Part shown: positions 1-7,008 of the stretch, piece after piece
How the letters are laid out: each line of letters starts with the position of its first letter
Position numbering within the stretch: position 1 is the first letter of the stretch
Made by a program: the position numbers and the translations under genes
The notes under the pieces: generated by a model
What the model was told of the DNA's origin: nothing
What the model saw: only the letters and a program-made list of their open reading frames with translations
The model's database searches: none
Assembly: GCA_030145365.1 (NCBI GenBank)
Contig: JAQYVS010000094.1
Span: forward strand, 1-10,468
Direction: 5' to 3'
DNA: 10,468 nt
Source of the DNA: Desulfofustis sp.
Lineage (GTDB): Bacteria; Desulfobacterota; Desulfobulbia; Desulfobulbales; Desulfocapsaceae

Positions 1-214
1 CGTCTGCCGGGTCTGCGGTGGCGATCTGAATGCCAGGGCTGATGATCAGGACGAGGATGCCATCGATAAGCGTCATAACATCTATTACGATGAAACCACA
101 GGTACCATGGCAGCAGTTAACTATTTCAAACAGGGCAACGGCCCCAAAGTTATTTCCGTTGATGGTTCAAAATCCATCAAAGAAGTAACCGACTCAATTA
201 TGAATGAGCTGTAA
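1..214 (+). CDS. adk: Adenylate kinase, C-terminal fragment (5' end outside window)
   Basis: This is the 3' end of adenylate kinase, the cytosolic enzyme that interconverts ATP + AMP and 2 ADP. The reading frame starts at base 2 and gives 70 residues before the TAA at 212-214. The fragment opens with VCRVCGGDLNARADD. This matches the second Cys-x2-Cys pair of zinc-binding LID domains and the arginine/double-aspartate segment after it. KRHNIYYDETTG follows, carrying another likely nucleotide-binding arginine, and then the usual C-terminal helix-strand-helix (VISVDGSKSIKEVTDSIMNEL region). The first Cys pair, the P-loop and the AMP site lie upstream of the window. The spacing between the two arginines looks one residue longer than in E. 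coli Adk, which I take as lineage variation. The family call is firm and nothing suggests a pseudogene. A terminator follows 30 bases after the stop, so adk is probably the last gene of its transcript. Confidence 0.92.
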   Translation, partial: VCRVCGGDLNARADDQDEDAIDKRHNIYYDETTGTMAAVNYFKQGNGPKVISVDGSKSIKEVTDSIMNEL

Positions 215-244
215 AGCAGCAATAGAACAATCAGTCAAACTACA

Positions 245-284
245 GGGGTGTGTTCCATTCGGACACGCCCCTTTTTGCTTTTTT
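245..284 (+). terminator. Rho-independent terminator after adk
   Basis: The arms GGGGTGTGTTCC (245-256) and GGACACGCCCC (261-271) form a GC-rich hairpin around an ATTC loop, with one G-T wobble and one bulged T. TTTTT (272-276), GC and TTTTTT (279-284) follow directly. This is a classical intrinsic terminator for the adk transcript. It implies that the downstream cobA-hemD gene needs its own promoter. Confidence 0.9.
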
Positions 285-315
285 ACCTTGTTTTCGCTAC
301 ACTACTAATTGGTCA

Positions 316-329
316 TCAACGGTAGTTGA
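316..329. promoter_or_regulatory. Short inverted repeat TCAAC-N4-GTTGA upstream of cobA-hemD
   Basis: Five-base arms, TCAAC (316-320) and GTTGA (325-329), flank a four-base centre. The size and symmetry suit a dimeric helix-turn-helix regulator, and the site lies about 150 bases before the gene, just ahead of a possible promoter. It does not match the usual FNR (TTGAT-N4-ATCAA) half-site order. An operator role is only a suggestion, since such short repeats arise by chance in AT-rich DNA. Confidence 0.22.
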
Positions 330-343
330 AGTTTATATATGTG

Positions 344-371
344 TTGATAAATAGATATTTGTCTTTATTTT
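344..371 (+). promoter_or_regulatory. Possible weak sigma-70 promoter for cobA-hemD
   Basis: TTGATA (344-349) matches the -35 consensus at five of six positions. Sixteen bases later TATTTT (366-371) matches the -10 box at four of six. The region is very AT-rich, so this may be chance. A promoter is expected somewhere between the adk terminator and base 470. If this is the one, the transcript starts near 378 and has a leader of about 90-135 bases that includes the two hairpins listed next. Confidence 0.25.
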
Positions 372-403
372 CAAGCTATTAAAAGTGAGATGTCTGTCTT
401 GTA

Positions 404-435
404 CAACCGGCTGCCAAGTGAGTGCAAACCGGTTG
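404..435 (+). repeat. Inverted repeat CAACCGG ... CCGGTTG in the cobA-hemD leader
   Basis: CAACCGG (404-410) and CCGGTTG (429-435) are perfect seven-base complements separated by 18 bases, and they could fold into an RNA hairpin. The right arm lies inside its own palindrome, AACCGGTT (427-434). No poly-T follows, so it is not a terminator. I looked for a B12-box-like cobalamin riboswitch core and did not find one. Confidence 0.35.
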
Positions 436-469
436 AAAACAGTATCTCGAAACTGCTTAGATTATAAAA

Positions 470-2065
470 ATGAGATTGGCTGCACCGCAAGCGGTCCAGC
501 CCTTTTTGCTTATGGAAGAAATCGATAACAGTCAAAAAAAAGGTAAGGTATATCTCGTTGGTGCGGGGCCCGGAGATCCTGGGCTCATAACCGTCCGGGG
601 CCGGTATCTTCTCGAAAAGGCCGAAGTTATTGTGTATGACTATCTGGCCAGTAGAAGGCTGCTCACATATGTGCCAGCTGACGCTCAATTCGTGTACGCC
701 GGCAAACGGGGTGGGGTTAAACATACACACACCCAGGATGAGATCAACCAGATGCTCGTTGATTTTGCCCAGGAAGGCAAGATTGTTGTCCGTTTAAAAG
801 GCGGCGACCCGTTTATTTTCGGAAGAGGTGGGGAAGAACTCGAAGTTCTGGCAAAACATAATGTGTCTTTTGAGGTGGTACCGGGGGTTACGTCGGCAAC
901 GGCTGCCGCAACCTATGCGGGTATTCCCATCACCCATCGTGATTATACCGCGTCGGTGGCTTTTCTTACCGGCCATGAAGATCCCACTAAAGATAAATCC
1001 AACATAGATTGGCAAAAAATTGCCACTGGTATCGGTACGATCGTTGTCTATATGGGGATTAAGAACTTGCCCTTTATTGTGAAAAATCTGATTGATAATG
1101 GGCGTTCACCGCAGACACCGGTTGCCGTTGTGCGATGGGCCTCCACACCGGAACAGAGATCGGTGGTCGGTACGTTGGCTGATATTGCTGATATCGTAAA
1201 AGAATCAGAAATAAAACCTCCGGCACTTATCGTGATCGGAGAAGTGGTCAATCTGCGTGGAACCCTAGATTGGTTTGAAAAACGTGCCCTGTTCGGCAAA
1301 AGAATTATCGTCACCCGGACCAGGGAGCAGGCCAGCGAACTTGTTGCCGGGCTCGAAGAAAATGGTGCAAGCTGCTATGAATGTTCGACGATCAATATCG
1401 AACCGGTCGAGGATTACCATATCCTTGATGAAGCGCTGGAGCGAATCAACGAGTACCATTGGATATTGTTCACTTCACTCAACGGCGTTAAATATTTCTT
1501 CAAGCGGCTTTACGATAAGGGGCTTGATGCGCGCGATTTGAAAGGACCTGATATCGGTGTGGTTGGAAAAAGTACCGCTGATCTGTTGTTGGAATACGGT
1601 GTCAATGCCGATCTCATTCCACCGGTATTTACCGGTGAAGGCTTGGCAGAAAGTCTGCTTGATCAAGGTGTGGAAGGGCGAAATGTGTTGATTCCCCGAG
1701 CCGTGGAAGGTCGGGAAATTCTGCCGGAAACCCTACGGGGGGCCGGTGCCCAGGTGACGATTGCACCGTTGTATATAAACGTTCCCCCCCAGGGGCGTCG
1801 GGATGAACTCAGGGCCGAACTGGAAAGCGGTGAGGTTGGGATGGTCACCTTTACCAGCTCTTCGACGGTACGTAATTTTCTGACGATGGTTGATGCAGAG
1901 AGCCAGGAAGAGCTTGAACAGCTAATGGCAGGAGTGAAGATTGCTGCAATTGGACCAATCACAGCCAAAACCGTAACGGACAGCGGCTTGAAAGTCGATG
2001 TGCAGCCGAGTCAATATACAATTATCTCGATGATCAAGGCGATTATCGATTTTTATCAGTGCTGA
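470..2065 (+). CDS. cobA-hemD: Bifunctional uroporphyrinogen-III C-methyltransferase / uroporphyrinogen-III synthase (CobA-HemD fusion)
   Basis: This is a two-domain cytosolic enzyme of tetrapyrrole synthesis. The HemD half cyclises hydroxymethylbilane to uroporphyrinogen III. The CobA/SUMT half uses S-adenosylmethionine to methylate it at C2 and C7, giving precorrin-2 for siroheme, cobalamin and the siroheme-dependent heme route. The methyltransferase covers about residues 26-268. It has the glycine-rich VGAGPGDPGLIT motif (30-41), RLKGGDPFIFGRGGEE (108-123) and PGVTSATAAATYAGIPITHR (138-157). A WFEKRALFGKRI linker leads to the HemD domain (about 275-531), with VTRTREQ (281-287), FTSLNGV (334-340), IPR (408-410) and FTSSSTVRNF (461-470). 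This domain order is common in sulfate reducers, and both halves look full length. The start is uncertain. ATG 470 is the first in frame, ATG 512 (residue 15) lies closer to the conserved region, and neither has a clear Shine-Dalgarno site. The eight-base gap to the CULT gene suggests an operon. Confidence 0.96.
   Translation: MRLAAPQAVQPFLLMEEIDNSQKKGKVYLVGAGPGDPGLITVRGRYLLEKAEVIVYDYLASRRLLTYVPADAQFVYAGKRGGVKHTHTQDEINQMLVDFAQEGKIVVRLKGGDPFIFGRGGEELEVLAKHNVSFEVVPGVTSATAAATYAGIPITHRDYTASVAFLTGHEDPTKDKSNIDWQKIATGIGTIVVYMGIKNLPFIVKNLIDNGRSPQTPVAVVRWASTPEQRSVVGTLADIADIVKESEIKPPALIVIGEVVNLRGTLDWFEKRALFGKRIIVTRTREQASELVAGLEENGASCYECSTINIEPVEDYHILDEALERINEYHWILFTSLNGVKYFFKRLYDKGLDARDLKGPDIGVVGKSTADLLLEYGVNADLIPPVFTGEGLAESLLDQGVEGRNVLIPRAVEGREILPETLRGAGAQVTIAPLYINVPPQGRRDELRAELESGEVGMVTFTSSSTVRNFLTMVDAESQEELEQLMAGVKIAAIGPITAKTVTDSGLKVDVQPSQYTIISMIKAIIDFYQC
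478..507 (+). terminator. Terminator-like hairpin at the start of cobA-hemD (possible attenuator)
   Basis: GGCTG (478-482) pairs with CAGCC (497-501). After one C-C mismatch, ACCG (484-487) pairs with CGGT (492-495), leaving a tight CAAG loop. C and TTTTT (503-507) follow. This is the shape of an intrinsic terminator. It lies inside the longest cobA-hemD reading frame but just before the second ATG at 512. It could be an attenuator in an untranslated leader, or simply a coincidence within codons 3-12. Confidence 0.35.
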
Positions 2066-2069
2066 TAAA
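2052..2069. repeat. 18-base palindrome across the cobA-hemD stop codon
   Basis: TTTATCAG (2052-2059), a TG spacer and CTGATAAA (2062-2069) make perfect eight-base arms. The palindrome contains the cobA-hemD stop codon (2063-2065) and ends four bases before the ATG of the CULT gene. In RNA the two-base spacer is too small for a loop, so one or two pairs would open. It occupies the place where a Shine-Dalgarno site would be expected and could affect translation of the second gene. As DNA it resembles an operator. No T-run follows, so it is not a terminator. Confidence 0.45.
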
Positions 2070-2073
2070 GTGA

Positions 2074-2523
2074 ATGAACAGGTGTCAGGGGTTGACATAC
2101 CCCGGATTATCTCGACAGGACGAACTGATCTTCAGCGATGTATACTGTAGAGAAGAGACTGATCGTCCCGGCGTTCATGGCCAGATTAAGGTCGAAGATG
2201 AGTCGGAGAACCAAGAGGAAAAGGCCCTCGTCTGCACTGTCTGCCAGGCTCCGATAACAAGTAGAAAAGAGCAAATTCAAAAAGAGGGTAAACACCTTCA
2301 CACCTTCTTCAATCCGTCCGGCATAGTCTATGAGATCGGCTGCTTTAAAAATGCGCCGGGGTGTCTGGTTTATGGTCCCGTCAGCAATGAGTTTGCCTGG
2401 TTCTCAGGGTATAGCTGGCAGGTGGTTTATTGCAACAGATGCCTGGAACATCTGGGCTGGAAATTCAGTGCTGGTGATGATGTGTTTTTTGGTCTGATTG
2501 TCAATCGCCTGCAGGAAAATTGA
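2074..2523 (+). CDS. Bacterial CULT-domain (cereblon-like) protein
   Basis: The 149-residue protein carries a CULT domain at about residues 50-147. This is the ligand-binding fold of eukaryotic cereblon and of stand-alone bacterial homologues. CTVC (54-57) and CNRC (120-123) are the four zinc ligands. NPSG (80-83) matches the conserved asparagine loop. W109, W115 and W129 form the aromatic cage, followed by F131 within HLGWKF. The spacings W-x5-W-x4-C-x2-C-x5-W-x-F equal those I recall for human W380, W386, C391, C394, W400 and F402. Known CULT domains bind cyclic imides, including thalidomide-type drugs, uridine and, in cereblon, C-terminal cyclic-imide degrons. The bacterial role is unknown. 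The first 50 residues are poorly conserved, acidic at 41-50, and show no signal peptide or membrane segment, so the protein is probably cytosolic. It follows cobA-hemD by eight bases with no clear Shine-Dalgarno site. No Lon-like or other degradation domain is attached. The domain call is firm; the function is open. Confidence 0.9.
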   Translation: MNRCQGLTYPGLSRQDELIFSDVYCREETDRPGVHGQIKVEDESENQEEKALVCTVCQAPITSRKEQIQKEGKHLHTFFNPSGIVYEIGCFKNAPGCLVYGPVSNEFAWFSGYSWQVVYCNRCLEHLGWKFSAGDDVFFGLIVNRLQEN

Positions 2524-2545
2524 GATTTACATATACTCTGGTTAA

Positions 2546-5500
2546 TTAATTCTCCCGAATCAGGTTGATCAATTCATGGGTACTGAGTCTGCCGCTCATG
2601 TCCGTCCCTTCAAGTAAACTGTCGGCCAGATCCCGTTTTTCCTGATGCAGTTGCACTATTTTTTCTTCGATGGTGTGTTTACAGACCAGTCGATAGATTG
2701 TCACCGGCCGGGTTTGACCGATACGATGGGCCCGGTCCGAGGCCTGGTCTTCAACAGCCGGGTTCCACCAGGGATCCATGTGAATTACATAATCTGCGGC
2801 GGTCAGGTTTAACCCAAGACCTCCCGCTTTGAGACTGATCAGAAAAAGATCACCCTCCCCCGCTTGAAAGGCATCAATCCGTTCTTTTCGATGCTTGGCA
2901 CTGGTGCTTCCGTCCAGATATTGATAGGTATGGCGTCCATCCAGATATTCTCTGAGGATGTCAAGATGGCCGATAAACTGGCTGAATACCAGGATCTTAT
3001 GGCGTCCGGCAATGAGTTCCTCGACCAGGGAAGAAAACATCGACAATTTGGAGCTGGGAATTGCGCTGTCTCTGCTAATGAGTCTCGGATTACAGCAGGC
3101 CTGGCGCAATTTCATAATCTCAGTAAGTACCTGGAGGTGCCTGCCACGGTTGTCGGATGTCTGTTCAAGCTGATCCAGAGCACTTTGCCTCAACGCTTCG
3201 TAGAAATGGAGCTCCTCGTGGCTCAAGGCGACTTCGAGGGTTACTTCAGTTCGTGGCGGCAATTCTTCAAGAACCTGGGATTTGATTCTGCGCAGGATAA
3301 ACGGTTGTATCAATTTTTTCAGTCGAAGCCTGGCCTCCCGATTATTGTATCGCTCAATCGGAATGGCAAAACGTTCGTTAAATTGTTTGTGGGAGCCCAG
3401 CAGTCCCGGATTAATAAACTGGAACAGGTTCCAGAGCTCTCCGAGATGGTTTTCAATCGGCGTGCCGGTGGTAATAAGTTTGAAAGAACCCTGCAATGAC
3501 ATGGCCGCCTGGGAACGCTTGGTGGCTGCATTTTTTATAGCTTGAGCTTCATCGAGAACAATGGTCTGCCAACTAATGTGTGATAGCGGTTCAATCTCCT
3601 GCTGGAGCAGGGTATAGGTGGTGATAAGCAGGTCGAACTTGCCCAATTGCTTAATCGTCTGTTTTCGGTTCTTCCCGGTGAGCTGCACAATATTTAAAGT
3701 GGGTGTGAAGCGGGCAACTTCAGACAGCCAGTTGGTCGACACTGACGTGGGGGCGACCACCAGCGAGGGACCACTGGTGGCCTGCTGCAGAATAATCGCC
3801 AACGACTGGAGGGTTTTGCCTAATCCCATATCATCAGCCAAACAGCCGCCGACACCCCAGTGTGACAAACGAGCCAGCCAGTGATAGCCTTCCAGTTGAT
3901 AATCTCTGAGTTCAGCCCTCAACGTTGATGGCAATTTGGGGGTGACCCGTTGAGATTCATTGATTTTGGCAACTTGATCCGTCCACCCTTCATCGGCCCT
4001 GGTCTTCGCCGTTTCAGTCAATTTCTCCAGAGAATGGGCAGCCAATGGGTGAACAACAACCTCTTCCTCATTATCAGCAGACTGTTCATCGGCGAAACTG
4101 TTCAGCTCGTCGAGTCGTTTTCTGAATTCTCTGGTCATGGCAATAAACTGACCGTCACCGACTTGAATAAACCGACCAGAAGTTTTACGAACCTGTCTGA
4201 GGATTTCTTTGAGATCGATAACCAGATCCTGGTCGATCACCAGCTCCCCGCTTATACCAAACCAGTTCTGCCGGTTAGTGCGAATCTTAAGATTAAGATT
4301 TTTCAATGCTGCCTGGTGGCCAACGGACAGTTTTTCGCCCTCCGGCCACTCGATGACAACTTTGTCGCTGATCTCCTGAAGTTCTGCCAGGGCCTGGAGA
4401 CAGTCTTCAGGGTCGTGAAGGTGCCATTCCCTGTCATTTTCCTGCTCGAGGTCAACGGCCAGGTCGAGAATGGGGCATAACTCTTCAATTTCTCTTGCCC
4501 TACGCTCTTCCTCACTGAGATTTCTCTTGGTCTGAAGCCGCTTACCGCCGATTTCAGCCATGATGTTTTCCACACCCTGACCGGGTTTTACATATTGGGT
4601 TCCTTCCTTAAATGGCTTGACGAACATCTCCAGACGAAAACCGCTGCCGTAAGGCAGCATATGCATATAGATGGTTGAGTCTGCTTCGACAAAGGTAATA
4701 TCTTTAGCTTGCTGCGAAGTTCTGTCGACGGCAATGGCTGAATGTACTGTCATGAAAGACGAGATGTTGCCTATGGCGGTCAGTACCTCTTCACTGGCAT
4801 CAATTGGCACGGATAAGCCATTTCTGCCGGTGATCCGAGCAATACGCCGATGATTGTCGTTGATCCTGACGACTTTAAAACGGGTTGGGGTTTCTTGTAA
4901 CAGAACGGTGTTTTCACCGTTGATCGGAAACGAAAAGTTGATATGCAGATCGTCGCCGTATTCTTGGACCAGTAACTCCGGCTCTGCCGAGACAAAGTCC
5001 ACCGGGGTTGTCGGTGAGTCGTGAAGAAAGAGCAGTGGGTGACCGATGAGTCCCAGCAGAAGTTTTTCTGAATTAAATTCGTATTGTGGCTGTCCATCAC
5101 CGTTATCGAGTTTCTGGATAGTCAGACAGATTTTCCTGTCCTGCAGGCTCAGGTAACCGAGTTCAGTGGTGCCATGCAGCCGCGATAGAGATATCGGTCG
5201 TCCCTTACTCCATTGACCATCTGCAGAACGTTTTTGTTCTCTGGGACGGACCGTCAAGTTGCCCTGCTTATAACTAATCAACCAACTCAGTCGAATGTCC
5301 TGATCAGAATAGAGCTGGACCGCTTTTGTGGAGATGTTTATCAGGGCCTGCAGGCTTCTTTTCCAGGGTTCTTCAGGTTCCAGCAGGTCGGCAAACGGTT
5401 TCAATTCGGCAGAACGGCTTAATTCCTCACCCTCTTTTCCATATGCTTCACCCTGAGCGGACGTGAGTGCAAGGATTTGGGCGAAACATAGGCTGAATAA

Positions 5501-6712
5501 CTGGTACCTATTGGAAAGTGCCCGCTGGTAATACTTTTCCACGTTGAGTTTGATCTCCGGCTCCAGTGAACCGGCGGTCCAGAGCTGTGTGAGCGCTCCG
5601 ATTAAAAGAGTGATTCCGGATAGTGATTGCTCATCGCCAAGGGTAATGTCCTGTTGTTCTGCACTTTGATTGGTCCGGGAGTCTATGAGAGTATGGAGAA
5701 ACGAATAGGCCTGTTGCTCCTCACTATCTTCAAATGAAGCCAAACCAATACTGATCTGTCTTGCCGCCAGATTTAATATTTTATCATCTTTCAGACCTAT
5801 GAGCGTCAGGATGTGAAAGAGACCCTGTACCCCGAAAAAAGCAACGGCATCACTGTTATTAATTGCCATGAGCTGCGCCAGGTCATCATCAAAAAGCTGT
5901 TTGGCGCTGTCGTAGTTTCCCTCTAGAAAAGCGAGGCTGCCAAGTGACCCGGTGGTCGATCCAATGGCCTCGTTTTTCCCCAGAAGACTTTTTGCTTTTC
6001 CAACTTCTCCCTGAAACAGATATTGGTTGAAGAGAAGGCGTTGAAAAGGCAGTTTTTCGTCACTGCTGAGGGTATTGAAATGCGACGTATCGTTTAAATA
6101 GTCACTTATTTCCGGAAAAAGAATCAATCGCTTTAACGAGTATCGGACGATGTGATTTAACAGAAAAAACTGAAACGAAGGTGGGAGAGTGGCAAACCAC
6201 TGTGGATCGAACGGCCGGGTAATGACCTGTATGACCGGTGGAAGCGGGGTTAAAATTTCCTGGCATTGGTTATCGAGAAAAGACAGGGATTGATCGATGA
6301 CTTCAAAATCCTGGGTGTAGATGCCAATGCGTAATTCGCGCATTGCCCGCCAGCAGCGGGTAGACCATTTGCCGTAATAATAGGATGCAGGAGCTTCCTT
6401 CCTCATGATCGCTGCAAATTGGATAAATCTTTCTTCAGCGACAGCTTTTCTGGTCAGAATCTCGACGAGGTCCAGATTGCATTGCCGCACCTCATTCAGG
6501 AATCCGCTATCCTGAAGCTTTGAAACGTAATGGTTGACAGAAGCCGTTGTCGGGCGATTGCCCCGCGGACCCTTCAAATCAAGTTTACGCAGACAATCGA
6601 TGACCAGGGTTGTGTGGGCAGGTTCGTAGATGATCGAAAGGATTTGAAGCAGCGTCTGTTCAAATGGGCCGAGTCGATCGTAATCGGCGAGCAGATCATT
6701 TACATCGGGCAT
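2546..6712 (-). CDS. Large SNF2-family DEAD/DEAH-type helicase with long uncharacterised N-terminus
   Basis: The C-terminal part (about residues 930-1388 of 1388) is a complete Snf2/Rad54-type ATPase motor that would translocate on double-stranded DNA. In order it shows YQLEG (939-943), Walker A DDMGLGKT (960-967), VVAPTS (985-990), DEAQ (1054-1057, in place of DEAH), TTGTPIEN (1081-1088), ILVFSQF (1240-1246), SLKAGGLGLNLTAAD (1293-1307) and the arginine-finger motif QASDRAHRIGQTRPV (1323-1337). The first 930 residues have no domain I can name with confidence. Residues 15-95 are helical and winged-helix-like, 220-330 suggest TPR-type helical repeats, and 470-720 look beta-rich. Roles of bacterial SNF2 proteins include RNA polymerase recycling (RapA), repair and phage defence; none can be chosen here. 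ATG 6712 is the first start after an in-frame stop. It follows a run of eight T with no clear Shine-Dalgarno site. The gene converges on the CULT gene across 22 bases with no obvious terminator. Confidence 0.93.
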   Translation of the reverse strand: MPDVNDLLADYDRLGPFEQTLLQILSIIYEPAHTTLVIDCLRKLDLKGPRGNRPTTASVNHYVSKLQDSGFLNEVRQCNLDLVEILTRKAVAEERFIQFAAIMRKEAPASYYYGKWSTRCWRAMRELRIGIYTQDFEVIDQSLSFLDNQCQEILTPLPPVIQVITRPFDPQWFATLPPSFQFFLLNHIVRYSLKRLILFPEISDYLNDTSHFNTLSSDEKLPFQRLLFNQYLFQGEVGKAKSLLGKNEAIGSTTGSLGSLAFLEGNYDSAKQLFDDDLAQLMAINNSDAVAFFGVQGLFHILTLIGLKDDKILNLAARQISIGLASFEDSEEQQAYSFLHTLIDSRTNQSAEQQDITLGDEQSLSGITLLIGALTQLWTAGSLEPEIKLNVEKYYQRALSNRYQLFSLCFAQILALTSAQGEAYGKEGEELSRSAELKPFADLLEPEEPWKRSLQALINISTKAVQLYSDQDIRLSWLISYKQGNLTVRPREQKRSADGQWSKGRPISLSRLHGTTELGYLSLQDRKICLTIQKLDNGDGQPQYEFNSEKLLLGLIGHPLLFLHDSPTTPVDFVSAEPELLVQEYGDDLHINFSFPINGENTVLLQETPTRFKVVRINDNHRRIARITGRNGLSVPIDASEEVLTAIGNISSFMTVHSAIAVDRTSQQAKDITFVEADSTIYMHMLPYGSGFRLEMFVKPFKEGTQYVKPGQGVENIMAEIGGKRLQTKRNLSEEERRAREIEELCPILDLAVDLEQENDREWHLHDPEDCLQALAELQEISDKVVIEWPEGEKLSVGHQAALKNLNLKIRTNRQNWFGISGELVIDQDLVIDLKEILRQVRKTSGRFIQVGDGQFIAMTREFRKRLDELNSFADEQSADNEEEVVVHPLAAHSLEKLTETAKTRADEGWTDQVAKINESQRVTPKLPSTLRAELRDYQLEGYHWLARLSHWGVGGCLADDMGLGKTLQSLAIILQQATSGPSLVVAPTSVSTNWLSEVARFTPTLNIVQLTGKNRKQTIKQLGKFDLLITTYTLLQQEIEPLSHISWQTIVLDEAQAIKNAATKRSQAAMSLQGSFKLITTGTPIENHLGELWNLFQFINPGLLGSHKQFNERFAIPIERYNNREARLRLKKLIQPFILRRIKSQVLEELPPRTEVTLEVALSHEELHFYEALRQSALDQLEQTSDNRGRHLQVLTEIMKLRQACCNPRLISRDSAIPSSKLSMFSSLVEELIAGRHKILVFSQFIGHLDILREYLDGRHTYQYLDGSTSAKHRKERIDAFQAGEGDLFLISLKAGGLGLNLTAADYVIHMDPWWNPAVEDQASDRAHRIGQTRPVTIYRLVCKHTIEEKIVQLHQEKRDLADSLLEGTDMSGRLSTHELINLIREN

Positions 6713-6803
6713 AAAAAAAAGTACCGCTATGCCTTAGAGTCTTAAAAGGCAGTTATATACAGAGCGACATAAATCCAGCTTTATCTATCGTCCCAATATC
6801 GCC

Positions 6804-6826
6804 TGCTGAAGTGGTTGTTTTCAGCA
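6804..6826. repeat. Hairpin TGCTGAA-N9-TTCAGCA
   Basis: TGCTGAA (6804-6810) and TTCAGCA (6820-6826) are perfect seven-base complements around a nine-base loop, about 95 bases upstream of the SNF2 start codon. There is no T-run on either side. It could be an operator or an mRNA leader stem for the SNF2 gene, or chance. Confidence 0.4.
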
Positions 6827-6960
6827 CGATAGAGACCGTAACCCTGTGTCACTGTGTATAGAATTTGTGAATAATTCGGGCCAACCAGCAACTATATCAT
6901 TGTTACCACTTGATATAAACGAAAAAAGACTGATCTGCCGATAAAGATTGCTGGATGGCT

Positions 6961-6996
6961 GGGCACGAACAGTGAGTAGAGCTGCTGAGCGTGCCC
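6961..6996 (-). terminator. GC-rich hairpin just after ppiD (3'-end stem, no T-tract)
   Basis: GGGCACG (6961-6967) and CGTGCCC (6990-6996) form a seven-base GC-rich stem beginning 12 bases after the ppiD stop codon. A CAG/CTG pairing inside the loop may extend it. No T-run follows in the direction of ppiD transcription, so it is not a standard intrinsic terminator. It may stabilise the mRNA 3' end or act with Rho. Confidence 0.35.
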
Positions 6997-7008
6997 TGTT
7001 ACTGAGCT

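Larger units (their letters stand above)
6713..7008. other. Intergenic region between ppiD and the SNF2 gene
   Basis: This 296-base AT-rich stretch has no convincing reading frame. It should hold the 3' end of the ppiD transcript and the promoter of the SNF2 gene, both on the minus strand. It contains two hairpins, listed separately, and an eight-A run (6713-6720) that reads as eight T directly before the SNF2 start codon. I could not find a well-spaced -35/-10 pair or a canonical terminator with a T-tract. Confidence 0.6.

Noticed and set aside
285..469. Cobalamin riboswitch upstream of cobA-hemD
   Set aside because: The B12-box-like core sequence and surrounding stems are not present. Only short inverted repeats are seen.
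2092..2097. Perfect -35 box TTGACA inside the first codons of the CULT gene
   Set aside because: No acceptable -10 box lies 16-18 bases downstream. The nearest TATACT (2141-2146) is 43 bases away. It is probably coincidental coding sequence.
2864..3499. Long plus-strand open frames inside the SNF2 gene (also 3950-4480)
   Set aside because: They are antisense shadows of conserved SNF2 helicase codons and lack family features of their own.
2074..6712. CULT plus SNF2 as a two-gene defence system
   Set aside because: The genes converge with only 22 bases between their ends, so they are not co-transcribed. No nuclease, methylase or mobility gene accompanies them.
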